From Epichloe hybrida (Eukaryota > Ascomycota > Sordariomycetes > Hypocreales > Clavicipitaceae), in contig JAFEKR010000003.1 of NCBI GenBank assembly GCA_019022495.1, positions 1-64,000 on the forward strand: DNA of 64,000 nucleotides. The letters are read 5' to 3'. Below, piece after piece: positions 21,701 to 33,780 of the stretch. The stretch's first letter is position 1; every line of letters begins with the position of its first letter. Both the position numbers and the translations under genes were made by a program. Under the pieces are notes generated by a model that was not told the origin of the DNA, made no database searches, and saw only the letters and a program-made list of their open reading frames with translations.

Positions 21701-22443
21701 AGCAGCTAGCATCCACACTCGAACGACTGGGCAAATTAGAAGAGGCGCAGGCCTTGTATAGAAGAGTCTACCTATCATATCAGAATATGTACGGCCAAAA
21801 TGACCGCATGACCCTCGAGGCTCTTGAAGATTTGGCAAACATTTGCAAGGAAAGCTTTGCCATTGATGAGGCAGAGACCCTGTACAAACAGTCTGTGGAT
21901 ATTCGGACGCGAGCTCTCGGGGCTGATCACCCGCAAACGGCCTACGCACTTCAGAATCTCGCCGTCATCGACGACTTGCGCAGTCGCTACATTGACTCCA
22001 AATTGAAATACCAACACGCGCTGAACATCATCACTCCTACCCTCGGAAAGGCCCATCCGCTCTACACGACCACAATGGAGAATATGGCCCTTTCTACTCG
22101 GCGGCATGCGCATTCCCTGGCCGATAACCCAACCACGAGACCTACTTCATCTCGCTCATCCTCACAGTACAGCAGACCGAAACCTCAGAGGCGCAAGGAA
22201 GATGTGGTATTACGAGGAGCCACCAGCCAGCGACTGTTTGAGGAAGCAGAGCGGTTGTATCTTGATATACTCACCATTAAGAAATCAGCCAAGAGTCTTT
22301 ATCCCGACCAAGACGTGGTATCGACGGGTTCGAAATTGGCCGAGATGTACGAGAATGAAAAGTTTTTTGAGAGCCGACGGGGCGAGAAGGTCGATTTGCT
22401 CATGGCCATGCTGAGAGAGGGGCGGAGACGGGGTACCATTTGA
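18753..22443 (+). CDS. NLR-like protein: alpha/beta-hydrolase, NB-ARC, TPR
   Basis: Five exons: 18753-18877, 18949-19763, 19834-20520, 20560-20874 and 20939-22443 (1148 residues). The N-terminal domain has the oxyanion-type HGLGG (47-51) and nucleophile HSLGG (Ser135) of the SesB-like lipase/esterase domains found in fungal NLRs. The NB-ARC region has Walker A GLPGTGKST (369-377), Walker B WLLVFDNV and the sensor-like KVILTSQD. A Ser-rich linker precedes a C-terminal TPR region (about 730-1030) with recurring LYRR/LYKQ...LG.DHP.T...L.NLA units. Such receptors are linked to heterokaryon incompatibility and innate immunity in fungi. The fourth intron junction is odd: the intron is only 39 nt and holds an in-frame stop if retained. 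Confidence 0.9.
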
Positions 22444-23055
22444 TATCGAGCCTTGACGCACCCATGTTGTTTGGGGGCTCGGTTACCGTCATGTCATGAC
22501 CTTTACGAATTGTTACGGATGCTCTCGTTTTTATTTTCATATTTGTTCCTCTTCTCCTTTGCAAACGAACATGCCAGACATGTCAAAATTATGTCACACG
22601 CACAATATTCCATGTAATGAGAAACGACGGGCAGAAAAAAAAAGTAAACGGGTTTAGATGGCGCCATGTATGAAATTGTATGAAATTATGTATTTCCAAG
22701 GAATGCATCCTGTCATTCATCATGACAAGCGACGGTTTTTCTTTTTTTTTTAAGCCCGATGTCCCCACTCTTCCTGTTTCCGTTCACTTTCCACATGTAG
22801 CCGTCCAATCCCTTGAGTCCAGGAATGCCAACTGTTACTAAATGTCCGCACGTCGTGACGCCGAATGGGAAAAAAGAAAAGAACCAATAATACATGCCCC
22901 TAGATTTTCCAGTCCTTTCGCCTTCCTACTGACATCAACTGCATTTCTTTTTTTTTCCCTTCTCCCTAGGACAACCGGGTTGCGCTGTCATGGGAGTAAA
23001 CTCGCGTTCCTAAAGTCAAGATGCTCTGTGCTCTTCGGACGTGCCAAGCCCGTCC
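22444..23055. other. Convergent 3' spacer between NLR and DCR2-like gene
   Basis: It probably contains both 3' UTRs. There are several A/T runs and no gene. Confidence 0.6.
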
Positions 23056-25259
23056 TCACACGACGTCGTGTTTTGCCGGTGGCGGCTCGGTCGGCTGTTC
23101 GGTCGGAGCAGGGGGTGGTGGTGGAGGAGGCGGCGGCGGTGGGGCAGGTCTGCCGCCGTCGACAATCATCTGCTGGTCGATGCGATCAGCGGTTTTGCCG
23201 TGCTCGACGCGCTTCCATGTTAGGATGCGGGCCTCGTTGGTGTCGACTTCGAAGACGCGCAGACGCCGGATGAACCCGCCGTAGCCGGCGTAGCCGCCGA
23301 AGCCGACGCCGCCGGCGTAGCACATCCATAGAGCGGGCTCCTGGACCTGCGGGGGGGGCTGTTGGTCGGGAGGGCGTTGTTCCTGAGATGTCGGCTGCGT
23401 CACGTTTCGGAGGGACAAGAGGCAGTAGTCGTTGCAGTGGTCGCTGGTTGTTTGGGATTGAGGTAAGTATTGGAACGTTCAGTGGGTCAAAAGGTCCAGG
23501 GAGCAAAGAATTTTTTTTTTTTTTTTTTTTTTTTTGGAATTACGTACTGTCCTGCGCTAACCATGACGACGCCCTGCTCGACGAGGGCATCTCTGAAACC
23601 GGAGTTGTAGACGGGTGCCGTGACGCCCTCTTTCCAGTCGCCTACACGCGGTAATTGGGGACTGGCGTATTCGGTGAGAGGGATGTGGATAAAGGCCATG
23701 TCCATGTGGCGATGGCTGTATTGCGAATGGGCGTGCTTGAGGCCGACGGCTGTTTTCTTGAACCAGTCGATCTGGCTCTGCTTGATCCAGTCGTAGCCGG
23801 GGTACTTGCGCTCGTTGGGGGAATACGCATGCGTGTCGAGGAAGTAGAGGGTGAGGGCCGAGTGGTCGGAGCCGCCGCGGGCGAGGATCTCGACGTAGTA
23901 GTTGCCCACGCCGGCAATGTCGGCGGGACCGGCTCTGGAGAGAGAGTAGGGGAGGATTTCGTACAGGGCCATTTGTCGCGCGCGCGACATTGTGGATTCA
24001 TCGTCGTGGTTGCCGAATATGCCGGCGTAGGGAATCTTGCGCTTGCTGAGGAGGGAGGCGATTTTCAAGATGGCCTAGTTGTTTCAAGTTTCCAGCCGTG
24101 TGGTTAGTTTTGTCAATTTCAAACAAAGAGTGATGATGATTTGACACCGGTATATAGGCGATGGATGTGAACTGGGGGGGGGTTTCAAGAGGCAACAAAG
24201 CCAGAGAACGAGGAAGAAGAGGAAGAAGAGTAGGTTTCAAAAGACTCGCGTTTGGGGATAATTTTACCGTTGGCGCATCAGGAGCAGTTTCTCCATTGAC
24301 TTGGTCACCGCTGAGCACGACAAAATCCGGCTTCTCCTCATCCAGCATCTTGGCGACGAAATCTAGGGTCCGGGGATCCGCCTCACATTTGCCTCCGGCA
24401 TACCCATCTGGAACGGGCTCGCGGCACTCTCCCACGCCATTACTGAGATGCAGGTCTCCGATCTGCATGATCTTGAAGCGGCCATTATCCGCGATTCTAG
24501 GCTTCGGCTTCTTGTGCTCCTTTGGTAAGCCGCGATGGATGCTGAGGTGGACACTCAATGGACCGCCCGGATCCATGAGCAGCTGGGTTCCAGTGATTGC
24601 CCAGCCGTCGCGGGCTTCCACGGCATCGTCCCCGAAAAGCACGTCAACGTCGGTGACGGCGTCGTTGGAGTCGCTGGACTTTCTGTTGCCAGATCGCTTG
24701 ACCCATAGACCACACGAGCGACGTTCCCATTGTTCACCTGACTGGGGTGCCTTGCCCTCCTGCGCTTCTGCTGGGTTGAGCCTCCCCACGGACACGTCCA
24801 TGACCACCTTGTCGTCGGCTGTCAGATCCTCCTCGTGTTTGCGACTGATGTAGAGGTATGCCTTGGAGGTCCATGATCGTCCGAGGTACAGCTCCTTGTC
24901 GACCAGATGCCATATGGTAGAGTCGGGCTCGCATGATGAGAAGGGATTGCGCTTCCAGCAGGTGACAATGTCTATATCGGTGATGACGAGCCCAGGGTGG
25001 TGCATGGGCATGTATCCGTGTATGACATTGGGGAGAACTCTGTAGTTTCGGTCGAGGAAGAAGATGACGACGAAGATGAACGCCAGCGCGACTCCCAGCT
25101 GAGTGAGAGTGCGAACCTAGAAGTAGAAACAGCAGGCGGGATCAGCTATGCGGGCCAAGCAACATGGGGACATCGACGCACGAAGGACAAGCGCGTCACG
25201 CATCACGCATCGCGAATACATTGGCATGGGACACGCACAATCCTTCTTGTCATCATCAT
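23056..25259 (-). CDS. DCR2: DCR2-like membrane-anchored metallophosphoesterase
   Basis: Four exons: 25259-25239, 25116-24268, 24074-23548 and 23443-23056 (594 residues). The first exon is only seven codons (MMMTRRI) and precedes a single transmembrane anchor (VALAFIFVVIFFL). Calcineurin-type motifs follow: GDLHLS, LSGDQVNGE, FGNHDDE, FIHIPL and, created by the last splice, SAGHDHCNDYC. Yeast Dcr2 is a phosphatase that promotes G1 progression and opposes the unfolded protein response. The C terminus has an unusual Gly/Tyr-rich segment and an 11-proline run before KHDVV. The third intron holds an A25 run on the coding strand. The start could be any of the three tandem ATGs (25259, 25256, 25253); a longer in-frame extension to 25415 looks non-coding. 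Confidence 0.9.
23511..23535. repeat. T25 homopolymer in the third DCR2 intron
   Basis: Poly-A on the transcribed sense strand, about 12 nt after the 5' splice site of the 23444-23547 intron. Confidence 0.95.
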
Positions 25260-25532
25260 GACGATGACGGAGGAATACGAAGCACGGACACCATCGGGTG
25301 TCAGCGGCCGCGCTTTGGTCGGAAACAGATCTGCGGTCTGGAGGGCGTGGACGTTCGGAATGGGCCTAATGATGAGAGGTGAGGGTTGGGGGGTCTTGGC
25401 GTCGCTGGAAACCATCTATGGCAGGACGAGGGTAGCTCAAAGAGTCGTTGCGGCGCAATCCGTATGCGATTATTCTTGTCTGCTTGTTATTCGAGCCGCG
25501 CCGGGGCAGAAGCATCAACCAGCTATTTCTAG

Positions 25533-25637
25533 TCCGTAGTCCGTAGTCCGTAGTTCGTAGTCCGTAGTCCGTAGTCCGTAGTTCGTAGTCCGTAGTCCGT
25601 AGTCCGTAGTTCGTAGTCCGTAGTCCGTAGTCCGTAG
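25533..25637. repeat. Higher-order array: 15 x TCCGTAG in 28-bp super-units
   Basis: Fifteen 7-bp units are arranged as three TCCGTAG plus one TTCGTAG, repeated three times, then three more TCCGTAG. The regular C-to-T change every fourth unit shows that the 28-bp block was amplified after the 7-bp array formed. Confidence 0.97.
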
Positions 25638-25685
25638 AGCAAAGATGATTGTGTTGCGAATAGAACGATACGTTCGCCACAGAAA

Positions 25686-25687
<2 letters not shown>

Positions 25688-25717
<30 letters not shown>
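25688..25717. repeat. T30 homopolymer
   Basis: Thirty consecutive T residues, 50 bp past the TCCGTAG array, with no gene on either side within 400 bp. Confidence 0.95.
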
Positions 25718-25983
25718 CATCCCTCCGTTTATTTGATGTATGTAGGGCGGGGCGGTACCAAGGCGGGCACCTCCACTTCATTATCAACAGGGGGCAAATC
25801 TTCTTGCCTGCCTACGAGGGACCCCCGCCCCCATTGGCTGTGGGCTTCTGATCAATTCCGTACATATGCAATAGGTGGAAGATGCGTCAGGTGCAAAGAG
25901 GCCCGACGAAGGGGCCGTTGTTCATCATAAAAATAAGAAGTGGGTGCGCCTAATAAAATGTAGTACCACTGCCAGCCAGCAAC

Positions 25984-26025
25984 AGGGAAGACCAGGGAAG
26001 ACCAGGGAAGACCAGGGAAGACCAG
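25984..26025. repeat. GGGAAGACCA x4 tandem repeat
   Basis: Four 10-bp units followed by two GGACCAGTCA-type units. Intergenic. Confidence 0.9.
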
Positions 26026-26372
26026 TCAGGACCAGTCAGTAACTCGCCGCCACTGCCACCTCTGCCACCACCGCCACCACGCGCCGGCCCCTACATACAC
26101 CGATCGACCCTGCCTCGACCAAGAAAATTAATCCAGCCCACGATAATAACTCTCTCCTCCCCTCCCTCCTCCTTACCCACTCCTGCACGCCCACTTCTCC
26201 CAAGCAACCCGCGATCCATTTGACAAACGAGTAGTAAGTCAAATTTTCCTGCGCCCTCTATCCTTGCCCGTCTCTCCCCGTGCATTCGAGCCGGATTGAA
26301 ATGACTTGATGTGAACTGGCCTTGTGTATGCCGTCACACACACACACAGAGACACACAGGCCACGGCAGGCC

Positions 26373-26400
26373 AAAAAAAAAAAAAAAAAAAAAAAAAAAA
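26373..26400. repeat. A28 homopolymer after a CA-rich tract
   Basis: The run follows CACACACACACA and GACACACAGG (26336-26360) in the ARF1 upstream region. Confidence 0.95.
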
Positions 26401-26896
26401 CAAGAGCGCCCAACGATGAGGTCGCACACACTCTTCCAAGTCCCGCCTCGGTGCCGCACACTGTGAACCCACCCACTCGCTGAAATGCGGCAGCCTGCCT
26501 CCAGAATGTCCCTGGACATGTGTCCTCTGCCTGCGCACGAGTATATCAAGTCGCATCCCCAAAATATCCATCTTGACAAGACAAAGACCAGGCCAGGCCA
26601 GACCAGACCAGACCAGGCCAGACGAGATCACCAGGCTCACATTCACTTCTGCTTCGGCTGTCTCTCTGTCGCTGCATCAAACTTTATCCTCCTCATCCCC
26701 ATCGCTCATCGTCATTGCCCGTGCCCACAGCAAAAACCCCTCCTTGAACCGGACCGGCTTACTTACGCGTGCCAACTAGGACGGACACACACATCTCTCG
26801 CTCGGTGTCGATCCCGTTTTCTTCTCCTTCACACACCTCGCTCCACCACCCTATTAGAATATCGATTTTTCAGGCTCATCGCCGCCAGTCGCAGTC

Positions 26897-27750
<854 letters not shown>

Positions 27751-28979
27751 AAATCTCCCACGGAAAGCCTTTGACCAACCTCTGCTTTCTCACTCGCACT
27801 CCCTCATGTCACGTACTCTCTTTCAAACCGGACTTCATCATAGTGAGGTTTCGGCTGTAAGTAATGTGAAAAGCTATCGATCAACCAATCGAGCAAAGAT
27901 TTCAGTGTATCAGTTTATGTTGTGTCCATGTTTGACTTTTTTTTTTTCTTGCTCCTCATAAGTCTTGTGAGGCACTGGTAGATATGACCACGCTAGAGCT
28001 CCCCATTTTCCCCCCTTTCATGGAGGGCGCGTGCTTCACTAAACAAGACGACGTGGACGAAAAAAACCGACATGTTGAATGATGACATTGATGGATGACG
28101 GTGGGCTTGGACGTATTGTTTGCGTGATCTGGGCTCGGGTTCAATTCTTGACAAACATGGGATGATCTGAGTCTGTGATGGGCGAAACTGTCACATGTTG
28201 ACTGTTGACTGCGGGAAAGAGTGCGCGGAGGTGGGTTGAACCAAGGGCAGAAGTTCGTGGTTTACGCTGTCATGTGTTAAGTCTTGTTTGACCTTGTTCC
28301 TTATTTTTTTTTGTCTCTCTCCTTATCTCTTCATTGCGCTAGAATGGCGGAGTTGGGTTCGTTGCGCAGGACAGGCCTTCCGGCTCGAAAATGATCGCAG
28401 CGGAACGGAAAGGGATGGAGGAAAATAAAAGGGGGGGAGGGGGGAGGATGCTACTTTTTATATTTTATTTTGAAGAAGAAAAAAAAGGTTCTCAGATTGG
28501 TCACTTTCGTCCTTGTGAGGATTTGTGTGCTCTGCTCTCTTGAACCTTTTGACTGTCCTTGCTGGGAAATGAATGGATCGCGTAACATACAATCCAAGGC
28601 ATTGAAGAACAGCGCAGAAGTGGTAGATGTTTTGAGAATTAGAAAACCTCACTTTTAGCCAGAATGATACCGTCGTGCTGTGGATCCTCGTAGAAACATA
28701 ATTAGTATCGTCATGTTGACCATTCTATCAATGCGCTGCGTTACATTGCGGTGCTTTACATACGCGGGTATCAAAATTCACTGAGGGGAGAGCATCCTAG
28801 CTACATGTCTCGATTGTAAATTACACAAAAATCATGGGAAGCGGTCGATTACTTGGAGACATCAACCCGGTTTCATGTCCGGACTCGATCCGTCCAGGGA
28901 GCGAGTGGTACGGAAACCGGGGTTGTAACCATGAATAAGGGGTGGTGGTGTGTTGGCGGCAGGAAAAAAAAGATTTGGT
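27751..28979. other. Convergent spacer between ARF1 and HSP78
   Basis: It contains the ARF1 3' UTR (the first 200-300 bp) and the HSP78 3' UTR. GGGGGGAGGGGGGAGG-type sequence lies near 28431. No open frame is convincing. Confidence 0.6.
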
Positions 28980-31379
28980 TCAGGAGTTGTTTTCAGAAGT
29001 ATCCAAGACTTCCAGGCCAGTCTTGTCTTCTTTGATTCTCACACGAGCAGTCTGGCCCATTTTCAGCTGGCCGCGGATGATCTTGTCAGCAAGTCTGTTG
29101 CCGATCTCGTTCGTGATGAGCCTGTTGAGCGGCCGGGCGCCGAACCGGGGCTCATAACCCCTCTCGGCGAGCCAGTCCTTGACGTCGTTTGGGACGGTGA
29201 GCTGAATGCGCTTGTCGTCTAGGCGGCGCTGGAGTTCGGCGAGACGAATATCCACAATGTCGCGGATGGCAGAGTGCGCGAGACGCTTGAAGACGATGAA
29301 GGAGTCGATGCGGTTCAGGAACTCGGGGGGGTACGCTTGCGAGACGACGTCCATGACGGCCTTGCGCACAGATGGGTCGATTTCTCCGTCGGGCGTCTCT
29401 TTGTAGGGGTGGTGAGGGTTCTGGCCGACGAGGATGTCCGCGCCGAGGTTGGACGTCAATACAATGATGGTGTTTTTGAAATCCACCTTGTGGCCTTGTG
29501 CGTCGGTGAGGTAGCCCTCGTCGAGGACCTGGAGTAGCAGGGCCGAGATGTCACGGTGCGCCTTTTCGAACTCGTCAAAGAGCAAGACGGCATACGGTTT
29601 GCGGCGCACGGCCTCGGTGAGTTGGCCGGCGTCTTCGTAGCCGACGTAGCCAGATGGAGCGCCGATGAGGCGGGAGATGGTGTGCTTCTCTTGGAACTCG
29701 GACATGTCGAAGCGTACAACGGCTGATTCTGTGGAAAAGAGGAATCCGGCAAGTTTTTTGCAGAGCTCCGTCTTGCCGACACCGGTGGGGCCGAGGAAGA
29801 AGAAGGATGCCAGAGGTTTGTTGTCGCCGCTGAGGCCGGCGCGCTGCAGGCGGACTGCGTCGGAAACGGCCTTGATGGCATCGTCTTGGCCCTTGACGGC
29901 CTCGCGGAGCGTGTCTTCCATGTGGACGAGTTTTTCGATATGGCCCGACGTGAGCTTTGACACGGGAATACCGGTGATGCGGGATACGACGTTGGCAATG
30001 TCATCCGAGGTGACCGAGTCGTGAACCAAGGAGTCGCCGGATTCCTGCTGCTGTCGGGTGTCCTCGTCAGAAGGCAGCTTCTGCTCGAGGGTGGGAATGA
30101 CACCAAATCGGAGCTCGGACGCGCGAGCAAAGTTTCCCTCCCGCTGTGCCTGCTCCAGATCAAATCTAGCCTTGTCGAGGTCCTCTTGTATTTTCTTGAC
30201 GGATTCAATCTCGGACCTCTCCTTTTCCCAGCGTGCGTTTAGTTCCGCAATCTCATCTTGATATTTTTGGAGGTCCTTTTCCAGCTTTTCTCGGCGCTCT
30301 TGGCTGGCCACGTCTTTTTCTTTGCGCAGACTTTCGAGTTCAATCTGGATGGTCATGATTTTGTGGTCAAGACGCATGATTTCCTCGGGCTTGGACTCGT
30401 GCTGAAGCTTCAAGTGGCTTGCCGCCTCATCCATTAGGTCAATCGCTTTGTCTGGGAGAAAGCGATCGGTGATGTAGCGGTTAGACAAGGCGGCCGCAGC
30501 TACGAGGGCGCCGTCGGTGATGCGAACTCCATGATGTACTTCGTATTTGTCCTTGATGCCTCGCAGAATACTGATCGTGTCTTCGACTGAGGGCTCGCTG
30601 ACAATGATGGGCTGGAATCGACGAGCCAGGGCTACGTCCTTTTCGATTTGGCGATATTCCGTAAGGGTCGTGGCACCGCAGCATTGCAGCTCACCGCGAG
30701 CCAAAGCCGGCTTCAACAAGTTAGATGCGTCAATGGATCCTTCGGCCTTGCCCAGGCCGAGTAAAGTGTGCAGCTCATCAATGAAGAGAATGACCTCGCC
30801 ATTGGCCTTCTGAACTTCATCCAAGACCTTTTTCAACCGCTCCTCGAAATCACCTCTGAATTTTGCGCCAGCTATAAGAGAGCCGAGATCCAGGCTGATG
30901 ACCCTTTTGTTTTTTATGCTCTCGGGGACATCGCCGCGAATGATACGCAATGCAAGACCTTCAAGGATGGCCGTCTTGCCAGTACCGGCATTGCCGATCA
31001 GGACAGGGTTGTTTTTCGTTCTTCGTGATAGAATTTGGATTGTCCGTTGAATTTCCGCATCTCGCCCAATGACTGGATCAAGCTTGCCGTCTCGAGCTCG
31101 AGCCGTGAGGTCAATGCCGAATTGCTCCAACGCTGGCTTTTCCTCCTCACCACCCATATTCATGCGGTGAGAACCGCCAGGCGGATGCGAGCGACCGCTT
31201 GCGTAGCATCTAGTGGCGATTGTGGGAAGCAGCCGGAATGATTTTTTTGTTGTATGTAGGCTTTGGGGGGCAGCAAGTCGCAACGCAGGCCGTGAGGATC
31301 GAGCAACGACACCAGCCGCACGTTGCGTTGAAGATAACAATTGGCGCCTAGCCTGCATTTTCGCAAAGCATGTAGACAT
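28980..31379 (-). CDS. HSP78: Mitochondrial Hsp78, ClpB-type disaggregase
   Basis: A single-exon, 799-residue AAA+ chaperone of the mitochondrial matrix that works with mtHsp70 to dissolve aggregates. The N terminus is a typical mitochondrial presequence, Arg/Ser-rich and without acidic residues to about residue 77. The Clp N domain is absent, as in Hsp78 proteins. AAA domain 1 has Walker A GNAGTGKT (129-136), Walker B ILFIDELH and a coiled-coil middle domain (about 325-435). AAA domain 2 has Walker A GPTGVGKT (530-537), pore motif GYVGYE and Walker [10 protein letters not shown]. The start could instead be ATG 31358 (MQARRQ), seven codons inside. It shares a 486-bp promoter with RPL6 and carries a heat-shock-element-like site. 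Confidence 0.97.
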   Translation of the reverse strand: MSTCFAKMQARRQLLSSTQRAAGVVARSSRPALRLAAPQSLHTTKKSFRLLPTIATRCYASGRSHPPGGSHRMNMGGEEEKPALEQFGIDLTARARDGKLDPVIGRDAEIQRTIQILSRRTKNNPVLIGNAGTGKTAILEGLALRIIRGDVPESIKNKRVISLDLGSLIAGAKFRGDFEERLKKVLDEVQKANGEVILFIDELHTLLGLGKAEGSIDASNLLKPALARGELQCCGATTLTEYRQIEKDVALARRFQPIIVSEPSVEDTISILRGIKDKYEVHHGVRITDGALVAAAALSNRYITDRFLPDKAIDLMDEAASHLKLQHESKPEEIMRLDHKIMTIQIELESLRKEKDVASQERREKLEKDLQKYQDEIAELNARWEKERSEIESVKKIQEDLDKARFDLEQAQREGNFARASELRFGVIPTLEQKLPSDEDTRQQQESGDSLVHDSVTSDDIANVVSRITGIPVSKLTSGHIEKLVHMEDTLREAVKGQDDAIKAVSDAVRLQRAGLSGDNKPLASFFFLGPTGVGKTELCKKLAGFLFSTESAVVRFDMSEFQEKHTISRLIGAPSGYVGYEDAGQLTEAVRRKPYAVLLFDEFEKAHRDISALLLQVLDEGYLTDAQGHKVDFKNTIIVLTSNLGADILVGQNPHHPYKETPDGEIDPSVRKAVMDVVSQAYPPEFLNRIDSFIVFKRLAHSAIRDIVDIRLAELQRRLDDKRIQLTVPNDVKDWLAERGYEPRFGARPLNRLITNEIGNRLADKIIRGQLKMGQTARVRIKEDKTGLEVLDTSENNS

Positions 31380-31865
31380 AAATTAGCAGAAAACGGGACA
31401 ATCAGTGCAATCTGAAGGGTTTGGAGAAAGAAAAGAAAAGAGAAGAAAAGAGTGCAGTTCATTTGAAGACCGGGTCTCGAAATATCAAAGATCCAAAGCT
31501 CGCCCGGCGCCCGGCGATCTTTCGAGACGTTTACAGCAGCTTCTAGGAGGTTCGGCTCTGTCCCGCGCACCCTCCATTTCGGAGCGATGACCGCTGGTCC
31601 CCACAACTATCCGTCGTCACTGCCTATCTTATCATCACGTGCGCTCAGCCCCATGTTCCCACAAAAACCACAAGTTGGCAAGGAAAATACTGGTCTGGGT
31701 GGATTTCCGTAACGGGCTAAGCGCCTGAGGGTTCACATTTTGCTTCCCACAAACTCGCTAGCGGCATTCACACAGAATTCTACCATTCCGGGCGAGCATC
31801 ACCAGACTTTTGTGTCCCTCCTCTCCCTCTCCACAGCCCAACAAAGACACAACCCGAGAGTCACA
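31380..31865. other. Bidirectional promoter of HSP78 and RPL6
   Basis: A 486-bp region between two divergent start codons. It contains a purine-rich stretch on the plus strand (about 31424-31452), the HSE-like site and a pyrimidine-rich leader (31816-31835) just ahead of RPL6. Confidence 0.7.
31541..31553 (-). promoter_or_regulatory. Heat-shock-element-like site upstream of HSP78
   Basis: TTCTAGGAGGTTC fits the nTTCnnGAAnnTTCn pattern with one mismatch (GGA for GAA). It lies about 160 bp upstream of the HSP78 start, a plausible place for an Hsf1 site. Confidence 0.5.
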
Positions 31866-32951
31866 ATGTCGGCCAAGCCCACGACCAAGAAGTTCGGGAA
31901 GTCAAGCCGGGAGGTTCCCGCCAACTCGGAGAAGGCTCAGAAGTGGTACTCGGCCCAAGATGACAGCGCGCCCAAGCAGGTGAGTTGACAGTGAGGGTGA
32001 TCATGAAATATAGTGATGCGACACAATGAAACGGCCTCTGTCCTATGGGAAAGGGGAAAGATCAAGGAGGAATATGAGCGAGGTACCGCGGATCACGGGA
32101 CTTTCACAACATGGACGAATCTTCAACAACGGACCACAAAAATCGTATATTACAACCACATCATAACACACCGACAGCATTACGGATCAATGAACCTGCA
32201 CCACTCAACTTTATATAATCGATTCAGCTGAAACCCGACCTATTTCATCCTCCGAAAAACGATGACGACCCCCACCAGGGCAGGCAGAGAGCCGATGGAC
32301 CTCGTGACATGCAGCACAAACAACTCGAGAATCACGGCGCAAAATAGCTAACGTCTCATTTTCCCCTTGCATATAGGTCCGCAAGGCCATCCGCTCCTGG
32401 ACTCCCCGTCAGTCCTTGCAGCCCGGGACAGTGCTGATTCTCCTCGCTGGCCGCTTCCGCGGCAAGCGCGTCGTCCTCCTGAAGGCCCTCGACCAGGGTG
32501 TTCTCCTCGTTACTGGTCCCTTCAAGATCAACGGTGTCCCCCTGCGACGAGTCAACTCCCGATACGTCATCGCCACCTCCCTCAAGGTCGATGTCTCTGG
32601 CCTTGATACCAAGAAGATCGAGGAGATTGCTCAGCCCAAGTACTTCACCGCCGAGAAGGCCAAGGAGAAGGCTGGCGAGGAGGCTTTCTTCAAGCAGGGA
32701 GAGAAGGCCGAGGTTCGTTTTCTCTTCTCTTGTTCTGCATAAATCTTCATTTCCTAGCAACGAATATGGGGAAACTAACCCTGACTCTCACCACATAGAA
32801 GAAGAAGATCAACAGCAGCCGTGCTGCTGACCAGAAGGCTATCGACAAGGCCTTGATTGCCAACATCAAGAAGGTCGACATGCTCGCCAGCTACCTCGGA
32901 AGCTCCTTCAGCTTGCGAAGTGGTGACAAGCCCCACGAGATGACCTGGTAA
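31866..32951 (+). CDS. RPL6: 60S ribosomal protein L6 (eL6)
   Basis: Three exons: 31866-31979, 32377-32712 and 32799-32951 (200 residues). A large-subunit ribosomal protein. Recognised by the eL6 core: [51 protein letters not shown], and TS.KVDVS...KKYF-like text followed by the lysine-rich [14 protein letters not shown] tail. The 397-nt first intron is much longer than the others in this window. Long first introns near the start codon are frequent in fungal ribosomal protein genes. The ATG follows a pyrimidine-rich leader and sits in a good context (CACAATG). Confidence 0.96.
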
Positions 32952-33780
32952 ATGTGAACGAACAACTCCCTTTTGCTTCTCGACACAAAGCCCCCATTCT
33001 TCCACGCTTGATTTTTTTTCAAGACCAAAAACAACCAGTGAGGGGATCAAGAATATTTACTCGAGATTCCAAGGGTGGGTGTTTACGTGCACCAGGATCA
33101 ACGAAATGGGGAGGAAATAGACGGCTGAGGAATGCGCTTCTTGGTCTTGAGAAAGGAAGGGGGTCATGTCTTTTGGAGACGTGGGATCATGGAAGAAGAA
33201 GCGACAGAACTATGCGTGTGTAGCACCGAGTTTCCTCCGGTGCGAAAACGAGCGGTTTGGTGTAGAATCAGGGGGAGAATACTGGAGGGGAGGGCTTTTC
33301 TCCAGTACTTTTTATTAGGCTGGTTTGGCCAATTGCATTTGGAAGTTGACAGGGGCATCGGTCACCATCTTGGCGTCTGTAATCAGGTTTTTACAGTCAA
33401 ACAAATCAAACGAGCATAAATGAAACAAGTTCCTGCCAGAGATAATCTCTGGTGTGCTATGATGATGGTAAAAGCCTAGTATCCCATCACTCAATCACGG
33501 CACGACGCAGTTTGTTGGACAGAGGTGCGAATATCGTACCATGACTTACCGCGTGGACGTCACTTCGATGGACAGTCATTGCTTAACCGACCTGGTAGTA
33601 CTTTGTACAATTTGTTCAATTGATCTTTTCTATGCAGCAACTTGCCAGACAGCTTTCTATTCTTCAACGCCGCAATGGATATGCTTTGTGAATTCGAATA
33701 TTTTCTTTACCTTTCCTTCTCGCGCGTGTGACGCAAAATCATCCCAAACTCCACTCCTACGTTATGCCCCTCCCCCTTCT
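32952..33780. other. Convergent spacer between RPL6 and DPP III
   Basis: It contains the two 3' UTRs. No gene seen. Confidence 0.6.

Larger units (their letters stand above)
25260..26896. other. Divergent intergenic region between DCR2-like gene and ARF1
   Basis: It holds the 28-bp higher-order TCCGTAG array (25533-25637), a T30 run (25688-25717), GGGAAGACCA x4 (about 25984-26025), a CA-rich tract and A28 (26339-26400) and a CCAGA-type repeat (about 26590-26635). The last 100 bp before ARF1 are pyrimidine-rich, as in many fungal promoters. No gene seen. Confidence 0.6.

Noticed and set aside
25366..25787. Minus-strand frames with YGLRTTD repeats
   Set aside because: Direct translation of the TCCGTAG array and the T30 run.
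29456..30208. Long overlapping minus-strand and antisense frames within HSP78
   Set aside because: They are shadows of the GC-rich HSP78 reading frame and match no family.
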